The notes under the pieces were generated by a model, which was not told the origin of the DNA, made no database searches, and worked only from the letters and a program-made list of their open reading frames with translations. From Macrostomum hystrix (lineage: Eukaryota; Platyhelminthes; Macrostomidae): 64,000 nucleotides of DNA. Positions 56,260 to 64,000 of this stretch are shown one piece after another; position 1 is the stretch's first letter; every line of letters begins with the position of its first letter. The stretch covers positions 4,154,001-4,218,000 of the forward strand of contig CATNEN010000007.1 of NCBI GenBank assembly GCA_950097015.1, written 5' to 3'. The translations under genes were made by a program, and so were the position numbers.

Positions 56260-57676
56260 ACAGCCGTGTCACTGTTAAATTACTAATCATTCAATAAATC
56301 GGACTCTCATAGAGCAAGTAAATTCTGAAGCGTGGAGACTTTCTCAGAGTTAAATGTGAATGAGTTTCTTTTGTTGCTGAGGAAAGCACGAGCTAGTCTA
56401 GCGAGTAGCGCTCAACCCGCCGATCGTAGCAGAATAGCAGCGAGAAAGCCGTGATTAAATGCGTCTTTGGTGTTGTACACGGAGACTTGGTCCGAAACAA
56501 TAGTCGGGGACGATTTGGAACAAAGCTCAAAGGAGTTATTGACTGCGGCCTCTCTTGCGCACCTGTGCCTCCTCATCATCATCATAATGATGATCATCAG
56601 TGTGTAGTTCAATCCTCTGCTGAGCAGCGGAGCGCGCTAAGTGATCAAACGCAACAAGCAGGTAGGCAGTGGGCCGAAAGATTGGGTGCCGAAGAGACAG
56701 CACAAAGGTGCAAGCAAACACTGAGGCGGATAGGCAGGCAGGTGTGCCTGCTCCTAATTGAACTCCTATACTCCTATTACGTCGTGTAAAATAACTCTTG
56801 CACCGATCGTCTCACAGGAACAGACATTCGTGGTCAAAATAGAGACCTTTGTGAGCACACCGTAGATGTGGGAAAGAACGAGTAGTATCGTCACGTATTT
56901 TAGATTTTTTTTCGAAAAATGTTTCCGAATGGACAGAATTGACAGTTGCAAAATGTTGCATTTTTTATAGAAGCTAATTACGAGTATATAATTGGTCCGA
57001 ATTCGTGTGCTCGTGCAGACGTTTTGGGTCGTAATTGTAAGCATTCGTTAGATAAGTTTGACATAAACTCCTATCTCGGCAGTGAGTCTCAGCCCAGTAA
57101 CAAGCAATTTGTGTCCTTAAGCGAAACACTTCAATTCTCTGTTAAAAATAGGTCTCTGATCCAGCTGGGAGAAAAAATTAGGTCTGGTGTGGCGGCCTGC
57201 CCAGTCCATGGACTGAAACAGCTGTACACAGCCCTTTGAAGCGCCGCGACTTGCATCCGACCCAACTGGTCTCAAATTTATTACGCCTGTTGTCCTGTGT
57301 ACAGGCGTACTTCTTCTTATTGATTATTGATTATTGGGTACAGCAGGTAACTTTTTATGCTTTCAAGACTCTGAAATAAGTCTTGCTAACGTGCAGCAAG
57401 CACACAGGCTAGCAGATGGAGAGTGTTCTCTGCCGTAACTACATAAGTTGGTTGATCTCAATTTTGAGAACCCTGGAGAGTAAAGACTTAAACAACTAAA
57501 AACAGGACTCGGCAGGCGTCAACTTGAGCACACCTCAAACCGCACTTGATTTCCGAGGAAAAAGCATACCCGACTTGCAGGAACCGATGAAGTTTCGATC
57601 TCAAATGAAGCTGCTCATCAGTCCGAGAAGTGCATGCGACAAAACTGCTTAAATTTGCCTCAATTCTTTTTTTCAG
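56260..57676. other. Unassigned sequence, possible intron
   Basis: Unique DNA with short frames only (e.g. 56946-57239). Could be intronic to the gene ending at 58139. Confidence 0.35.
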
Positions 57677-58139
57677 AAGAGACCTCGACAGCAGCTCACC
57701 GGGCCCCGTGTTTCTGAATATAGTTTTTGACAATTGCAGAGAAGCTTTAAACGCTTTACATTATGTCATAGGAAGCATTGTGCTGGTACAGGCTGTATAT
57801 AATACGAGTGTAATTATGATCAACTTATTCAATCAACAATTCGGCCCGCAGTTTGCCTCACTTCACCAAGCCGGTCGCCTTCACCTTGGCGGGGTCCAGT
57901 GTCTCCTAGAGGAGATTCCAGATGCTATCGGCAGTAAGGCGGATGCTGCGGCGACAAGCCAGGAGCTGGACTGCAACCGATGTGACTTCGAGGAACTGGA
58001 CGACGGCACGGACGGGCTTAGCGGCTGGCTTTGTTCTCGACTGGACGGGCTCGAGCAAAGAATCTGCGACAGACTCGATGCCCTGGAGTGTCGGTTGAAG
58101 ACCTGTCAAGGATGTCAAGCTGCTGACCAGAGATTCTAG
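57677..58139 (+). CDS. Candidate 3'-terminal exon of an unknown gene
   Basis: Begins after a strong acceptor (attctttttttcag, AG at 57675-57676) and stays open to TAG at 58139. The translation has a hydrophobic segment (ALHYVIGSIVLVQAVYNTSV), a conserved-looking FGPQFASLHQAGRLHLGGVQ stretch, and a Cys-containing coiled-coil-like tail (LCSRLDGLEQRICDRLDALE). Not recognised. It could be the membrane-proximal end of a larger protein whose other exons lie upstream. Confidence 0.42.
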
Positions 58140-58189
58140 CTGCAGAGAAGCGCACTCTAAGCTCTCAGATATGACGAGCGGGAGAATAA

Positions 58190-59015
58190 GTGCCGATAAG
58201 ACAGGTGTAAGAAATGTCAGACAGGACAGGTATCAGCAAAGAAATGTCAGACAAGACAGGTGTCAGCAAAGAAGTGTCAGACAAGACAGGTGTCAGCAAA
58301 GAAGTGTCAGACAAGACAGGTGTCAGCAAAGAAGTGTCAGACAAGACAGGTGTCAGCAAAGAAGTGTCAGACAAGACAGTTGTCAGCTAAGAAATGTCAG
58401 ACAAGGTCTATGTCAGCTAAGAAATGTCAGACAATGTATATTTCAGCTAAGAAATGTCAGACAAGACAGGTGTCAGCTAAGAAATTTCAGACAGGACAGG
58501 TGTCAGCTAAGAAATGTCAGACAAGACAGGTGTCAGCAAAGAAATGTCAGACAGGACAGGTGTCAGCTAAGAAATGTCAGACAAGGTATATGTCAGCTAA
58601 GAAATGTCAGACAAGACAGGTGTCAGCAAAGAAATGTCAGACAAGACAGTTGTCAGCTAAGAAATGTCAGACAAGGTCTATGTCAGCTAAGAAATGTCAG
58701 ACAAGGTCTATGTCAGCTAAGAAATGTCAGACAAGATATATGTCAGCTAAGAAATGTCAGACAGGACAGTGTCAGCTAAGAAATTTCATACAGGACAGGT
58801 GTCAGCTAAGAAATGTCAGACAAGACAGGTGTCAGCAAAGAAGTGTCAGACAAGGTATATGTCAGGTAAGAAATGTCAGACAAGGTATATGTCAGCTAAG
58901 AAACGTCAGACAGGACAGGTGTCAGCTAAGAAATGTCAGACAAGACAGGTGTCAGCTAAGAAATGCCAGACAAGACAGGTGTCAGCTAAGAAATGCCAGA
59001 TAAGACAGTACTCGG
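58190..59015. repeat. 30-bp minisatellite (tgtcagctaagaaatgtcagacaagacagg type)
   Basis: About 27 copies of a 30-bp unit with internal tgtcag duplication; variants gcaaagaagtgtcag, aaggtctatg and aaggtatatg are clustered. It starts about 50 bp after the preceding stop codon, so the first units may be in that gene's 3' UTR. Confidence 0.96.
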
Positions 59016-59807
59016 GTGTGAGGGAATTGTTATTTAAGAGGTGTCAAATACGAATTTGTCAAATAAGATAAATGTCAGGGACAGACGATATAAAAGGATG
59101 CAGATGTCAGGTACAGAAGTGTCGGTTGAGAAAGGTATGAAATTTTCAGATGAGACAGATATCAGAGAAAGTGTCAGACTGGCCAGAACTCAGAAAAGAC
59201 AAGTGTCGCAGAAGAAAACTTAAAGACAACTACAGGTGTCATGAGTTAACTTTTTATGTTAGATAAAGCGACTAACTTTAGCACCGACGTGGGTGAACAA
59301 TTGCCAACTGAAGCGTGTGTTAGCTAGCTCATCATAACAATCCAGAATTTAATATTTAAGCTCCATTATGCTTTGTAGTCGAGTCGAATGAAATCTAAAT
59401 AAAAAGATTCTGATAAAATTCTCGCAGATTGTCCATCCATGTGTTTGTCTTCATTTATCTGTGAAGATAAAACTATCATTACTATAATCGCTTGAATACT
59501 ACTGCCTCAAGTAGGCAAGTATGGTTAACAGAATCCAGAAGCTTCCAATAAGTTTTCTAAACTAGCTTTAATATCGAGACATGGGTCGCCCAAGTCTTGG
59601 TTTTGATCCCGATTGAAGTCTTTGTCATTCACCAAATAAAAAACGAAGCACTGAGCAATCAGAACATGTCAGTTATTATGTTTTTTTTCAATCCAAAACA
59701 CTGAATCCTAATTCAGAGCTTGTGTACTCAGTATATATTTTGCCATATTCTAGGTACACAAGAGAGACGGCTGCTGGGAGTCCGCTGCTATCGTCAGTTC
59801 AGTTGGT
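59016..59807. other. Intergenic sequence downstream of eL22
   Basis: Degenerate repeat edge to about 59230, then AT-rich unique DNA. No gene recognised. Confidence 0.4.
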
Positions 59808-60194
59808 TCATTCGTCACCCTCAGCCTCGTCGGCCTCGTCGCTGTTGATGTTGAAGTAGCGCAGATCGAAAGACTCCCGGCCAGAAGCGACCACGCGCAA
59901 GTAGTCTCTGAGGGAGTTCTTTTTCAGATACTTCTTGGTCAGGTACTTCAGGTAGCGCTTGGAGAACGGAATATCTGCCGAGACAGTCAGCTCGTTTTTG
60001 CTCCGCTCAACACTGACCAGATTCTGCAGATTGTTGGTCTTGCCCTGCACTTTAATCCGCTCTAGGAGAAACTTTTCAAAGCTGACAACATCCATGATGC
60101 CGTCCTCCACTGGCTGGGTGCAGTTTAGTCGGAACTTCAGGGTCTGACGCTTGCGCTTGGACTTCAGGTTGGAGCGGCGAGGCACCTTCGGCAT
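59808..60194 (-). CDS. RPL22: Large ribosomal subunit protein eL22
   Basis: Structural protein of the 60S ribosomal subunit. The 128-residue frame, equal in length to human RPL22, begins [16 protein letters not shown] and has the family core: [70 protein letters not shown], and the acidic tail ADEAEGDE. The highly conserved [18 protein letters not shown] block makes the call secure. The frame extends 10 codons further upstream, but an acceptor (tttgcattacag, AG at 60206-60205) lies 10 nt before this ATG, fixing the start at 60194. Intronless within the coding region. Confidence 0.97.
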   Translation of the reverse strand: MPKVPRRSNLKSKRKRQTLKFRLNCTQPVEDGIMDVVSFEKFLLERIKVQGKTNNLQNLVSVERSKNELTVSADIPFSKRYLKYLTKKYLKKNSLRDYLRVVASGRESFDLRYFNINSDEADEAEGDE

Positions 60195-60202
60195 GATGCT
60201 AT

Positions 60203-60218
60203 CGCTGTAATGCAAAGC
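60203..60218 (-). promoter_or_regulatory. Splice acceptor 10 nt upstream of the eL22 start
   Basis: Minus-strand tttgcattacag|cgatagcatcATG. The very short leader suggests a spliced-leader trans-splice site, although a conventional 5'-UTR intron cannot be excluded. Confidence 0.5.
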
Positions 60219-60254
60219 CAGCATGCTTTAGCTTAATTAGGCACTCTTCAAAAC

Positions 60255-60480
60255 TTCACCCACCTGTTAGAGCTGCACGACTTCTGACCCAGAGGTCGAG
60301 AGTTTGAATCGTAGTCCAAGGAAAGCTAACTGTTCATGAGCAAGACACTTAATTCCTTCAGTTCACCTAGTTAAAACAATGCATTAGCATTAGCTGCATT
60401 AGCTGGGACAGAAATTCGGACTGAGTAGCCACACAAGCAATAGCTGGGGCTGTGCATCCAGTGCAGCTGGCCTAGGTATA
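60255..60480 (+). mobile_element. tRNA-derived SINE, copy 3 (degenerate)
   Basis: Degenerate A-box (ctgttagagctg) and B-box (gagtttgaatcg), then a body sharing gagcaagaca and ttccttcagttcacctag with copy 1 at 22432-22480. Confidence 0.6.
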
Positions 60481-62044
60481 AGTTCTTTGATTTCTTCCAT
60501 CTGTTGTTCAGAGTTGAAGCTGGGGTTAGTAAACACTAAAACTTGTAAGTTATAATAAAAAATGTAATACTTATTTGGATGGGAAATAAAATATATGCAA
60601 AGGCCCCTATATAACTATATAATATATAGGCCTATTTCTAAATGTCATGCAAACAATAGTAAGTACTTAATATATATAGGTGTAGGATGATATCCAAAAA
60701 TATAAGTTACAAAATTCTTTACTATAAAACAATGTAAACTATAATTTATATATAATTACTGAATCTAAATATAACTTTGTTCAATCATAAAATATACAAC
60801 TGCCTTTTTCAATTTCAAACTAAGTGTTGGAATAAAAAAATTATTTGTTTAATAGCTACATTGGTTCATATATAGGCCTATGTATATAAAGTAAAGTTGA
60901 ATTTCATTTTAACAGAGTTGCTTATATTAAGTATAAATAAATAGGCCATATTTATGGGCCTACAGTTTGTGTTATACTGTATATAAGGGTGTAGGTCATT
61001 TTTATCAAAACATCTAAAATGTTTTATATCCCTTTCATTAATATGGTTTGCTTTTAATTGGCTAGGGCCAAAAGAAATAAAAGCTGTCTACTGCAGAATA
61101 GCCGAGAAACAAGCATTGCTAAATTGGAAAAGCATGAACTGGATGGTATTTTCAAACTTGGAAAATATACCACAAGATTGGTAGGCATTTGACAAAATCT
61201 AATAATTTTCTATAAATCTATGTTTGGAAAAATTATAAAGGACACTGGACAGATTAAAATGCTCACTCAGGCAGGCCTATGCCTAGCTATCAGCTTAATT
61301 AAAAAGTTCTGAGTTAGCTTCAAGCCTCAGGCTTGGCCAGCAATCCTGCAGTTCTCTGCTTTTTCAGTTATTTTATTGCCATTATTAGTCAATCACCAAC
61401 CAGTAGACCACCACCTATCAGCAACTAGCTAATCATGTTACTGTGAATCACTTTGTTAACTTTTTCAACCCCAATTATGCCACAATACAATACATCGAGG
61501 GCACATGGGCCAACTACAAAGCAAAGTACTAGTACCTGGCCATGCATGCCATAGTAGATGGCCTATTTGAGAAATACCAACAGGAGTTCCTCTGGTGCCA
61601 ACTATTTCCAGCTAGAGAAAAAGTTGCAAAACATTTTGTTCCTGATTTGGCATTTTTATGTTTTAAATTTGAGTACAGTGACACTTTACTTTCATTAGGC
61701 TTAACTTTATTGCTAAGGGGATTAAATATTCGAAAAACTGTTTAATGCATTCAATCAGAGCTAGTTTTGTCAACGTGCATACCACTGCCAATTTTAATGA
61801 TTGTATCATGGCCAGTTTTGTTAAAAGTGAGTACACAGATAAGAATTTCAATGTGTCAAATGTACATAGCTGTGTCAACCCCACTGGCAAGACAGTGCGA
61901 ATTTATAAATATATTACATCACAGCTTTTCTCACCTGTGTGTGTGTTTGATTTAAATAGGTAAAATATGCATAGCAGACTTCAATTCAACTATATATTGC
62001 TCAATACTAGCGAGACATATACTCCGTTCTTACTACAACATATA
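60481..62044. other. AT-rich intergenic sequence
   Basis: Very AT-rich DNA with repeated ataggcctat-like words. No gene or array recognised. Confidence 0.5.
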
Positions 62045-63344
62045 TGAGGGTCAGTCAAAAAGTAATGATAATACTGTTGTAATTCCTAAATATATGGTGC
62101 ATCGAAGTGAAACTGGTTTCATTTGAAAAATAGTCTTTTCCTCTTTATTTAATAGAATTTTGGTCACTCTAGAATGATATATGTCTGCTTGGTGAAGCTC
62201 TAAACACAGTATACCCCCTTCAGCCATGGAAAATTCAAAAATTGAAGCTCGCATCAATGCAAAGTTTCTAGTGAAACTTGGCTGGAAGCCAGCCGACATT
62301 ATCGAGGCCTTCAAGAAGGTCTATGGTGATACTGCGCCATCTGATCCGACGCTTTACCGCTGGATTCAAGCCTTTAAGGAAGGCCGAGAATCCGTGGAAG
62401 ATGCCCAGCGGTCTGGCAGGCCAACAACATCGAGCACAGAGGACAATGTGGCGGCTGTGCAGCAGCTGATTGATCAGGATTGCCGTGTGACTATCGATGA
62501 GATAGCTGAGGTAGTGGGTATCTCTCATGGCAGTGCCCACTCGATTGTCACCATCAGCCTTGGTCTGAGCAAGCTGAGTGCCCGCTGGGTACTGCGGCTG
62601 TTGCGGCCTGAACACCGGGTTCAGCGCACTGAATGTGCCATCAGCCTGCTGAACCGCCTGGACGCCAACTCCGAAGACTTCTACCAGCGATTGGTGACCG
62701 GCGATGAAACATGGATATATCAGTACGATCCCGAGTCCAAAGTCCAGTCTAAGGAGTGGCTGCCACGTGGTTCAGCGGGTCCCAAGAAGTTCCGTGCCGA
62801 GCGGTCAGCAGCGAAGGTCTTTGCGACTGTGTTCTGGGATGCTGACGGAGTTGTGATGGTTGACTTCCTAGAAAGCCAGAAAACCATCAACGCCATCTAC
62901 TACGAGTCGCTTTTGCGAAAGCTCCGCACCGAACTGGCCAAAAAGCGACCTGGCAAGCTGCACCGTGGAGTGCTCTTCCACCACGACAATGCACCAGCCC
63001 ACACTTCTCGACTGTGCCGGGAGGCTCTGCGAGATTTCCGCTGGGAAATACTTCAGCATCCTCCGTACAGCCCTGATTTGGCTCCTTCAGACTTTTTTTT
63101 GTTTCCAAAGCTGAAGGAGGCGATCAAGGGAGTTCGACATGACAGCAAGGAGGCTGCCAAGAAGGCTACCGTACAGTGGCTTGCTGCGCAGCCTCCTGCC
63201 TTCTACATGAATGGCCTGGAGAGATGGCGACACCGCATGGAGAAGTGTCTGACCCTGGAGGGGGATTATGTAGAAAAGTAGATTTGTGCGTGAAGCTTGA
63301 AGCTCGTGACAATAATATTATCATTACTTTTTGACTGACCCTCG
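62045..63344 (+). mobile_element. Intact-looking mariner transposon (1.3 kb)
   Basis: Terminal inverted repeats of about 28 bp (gagggtcagtcaaaaagtaa then tgataata) match at both ends except the outermost base (T left, C right), flanked by TA on each side (62043-62044 and 63345-63346). The 1300-bp length and single transposase ORF are standard for mariner. Confidence 0.95.
62226..63281 (+). CDS. Mariner transposase, DD34D, uninterrupted
   Basis: Cut-and-paste transposase that binds the element's ends and inserts at TA. The 351-residue ORF has a paired HTH DNA-binding domain (residues ~1-110: FLVKLGWKPADIIEAFKKVY; SGRPTTSSTEDNV; DEIAEVVGISHGSAHSI), a linker with LSKLSARWVLRLL in place of WVPHEL, and the catalytic core: VTGDETWIYQYDPESK (first Asp), LFHHDNAPAH (second Asp) and YSPDLAPSDFFLFPKLK (third Asp). 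Exactly 34 residues separate the second and third Asp. There is no stop or frameshift, and length is normal for the family (about 345-355). Left UTR is 181 bp and right UTR 63 bp. It may be catalytically competent. Confidence 0.96.
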   Translation: MENSKIEARINAKFLVKLGWKPADIIEAFKKVYGDTAPSDPTLYRWIQAFKEGRESVEDAQRSGRPTTSSTEDNVAAVQQLIDQDCRVTIDEIAEVVGISHGSAHSIVTISLGLSKLSARWVLRLLRPEHRVQRTECAISLLNRLDANSEDFYQRLVTGDETWIYQYDPESKVQSKEWLPRGSAGPKKFRAERSAAKVFATVFWDADGVVMVDFLESQKTINAIYYESLLRKLRTELAKKRPGKLHRGVLFHHDNAPAHTSRLCREALRDFRWEILQHPPYSPDLAPSDFFLFPKLKEAIKGVRHDSKEAAKKATVQWLAAQPPAFYMNGLERWRHRMEKCLTLEGDYVEK

Positions 63345-63369
63345 TATATAAATCATCAACCTCATCTCT

Positions 63370-63940
63370 ATATTTCAATCAAGAAAAGTGTCCAACAGTT
63401 TTTAAAATGTGTCTAACAGTTTTTTAATATTTTTAACAGTTTTCTAAATGTGTTAAACAGTTTTCTAAATGTATTTAACAGGTTTCTAGATGTGTTAAAC
63501 AGGTTTCTAGATGTGTTTAACAGGTTTCTAGATGTGTTTCACAGGTTTCTAAATGTGTTTAACAGTTTTCTGAATGAGTCTAATGGGTTTCTAAATTTGT
63601 TTAATATAGTTATGTAAATGTGTTTAACAGTTTTCTAAAAGTGTTTGACAGGTTTCTAAAAGTGTTTTAGCAGTTTTCAAAATTTGGTTAACAGTTTTCT
63701 AAGTGTGTTTAATAGTTTTCTAAATGTGTTACACAGGTTTCTAAATGTGTTTATCAGTTTTCTAAATGTGTTAAACAGTTTTCTAAATGTGTTAAATAGA
63801 TTTTTAAGGTGTAAATAGTTTTTGTAAATGTGTCCAAGAGTTTTCTAATGTGTTAAACAGTTTTTTAAATGTGTTTAATAATTTTCCAAATGATCCCAAA
63901 AGTTTCCCCACTTTTGTAAATGCGTCTAAAAATTTTTTAA
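63370..63940. repeat. Diverged ~20-bp minisatellite (aacagttttctaaatgtgtt)
   Basis: About 26 imperfect copies with aggttt/agtttt and point variants; older-looking than the other arrays. Begins shortly after the mariner right end. Confidence 0.9.
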
Positions 63941-64000
63941 TTCATTTATTGGTTAAAAATTGTTATTTGATGCTGGGGGAAATTAGTTCTCTGCTGCAGG

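Overview
The window is animal nuclear DNA. The supported genes are metazoan (a UBE4A-type ubiquitin ligase, LSM14, ribosomal protein eL22, an ankyrin/armadillo protein, a GT92 glycosyltransferase and a neuropeptide-type GPCR exon). They have GT-AG introns and GC-rich exons set in AT-rich, repeat-packed surroundings. The density of private minisatellites, the mix of mariner, Tc1/IS630-like, Crypton and Ty3/Gypsy elements, and the splice acceptor 10 nt before the eL22 start codon (suggesting spliced-leader trans-splicing) would fit a free-living flatworm such as Macrostomum. That assignment is inference only.

Layout. 1-7.2 kb: minisatellites and unassigned DNA. 7.2-7.6 kb: one minus-strand GPCR exon (TM1-TM2) behind a triplicated splice-acceptor repeat. 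7.8-13 kb: seven or more tandem arrays. 13.7-16.3 kb: a decayed Tc1/IS630-like transposon inside a longer inverted-repeat element. 17-21.8 kb: large arrays, one embedded in a retroelement RNase H fragment. 22.8-29.1 kb (minus): a nearly complete UBE4A gene in eight exons, with a CTG tract right after its stop codon and a different minisatellite in almost every intron. 30.0-31.4 kb (minus): single-exon LSM14. 32.2-36.2 kb: a Ty3/Gypsy remnant (gag-protease, then integrase) whose middle holds an almost intact Crypton tyrosine-recombinase gene. 38.1-39.9 kb and 53.4-54.15 kb: two pieces of decayed ABCA transporter sequence. Between them lie the ankyrin/armadillo gene (41.9-46.8 kb, eight exons), an LTR remnant (47.6-48.5 kb) and a two-exon GT92 gene (49.4-51.6 kb). 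55.5-58.2 kb: two coding-looking exons of unknown genes. 59.8-60.2 kb (minus): eL22. 62.0-63.3 kb: a 1.3-kb mariner with an uninterrupted transposase and near-perfect terminal repeats.

The genes are not organised as an operon or pathway. UBE4A (protein turnover), LSM14 (mRNA storage and decay), eL22 (translation) and GT92 (glycan synthesis) are unrelated housekeeping or cell-surface functions. What unites the window is repeat biology: tandem arrays invade introns and element ORFs, and transposons are nested or fused.
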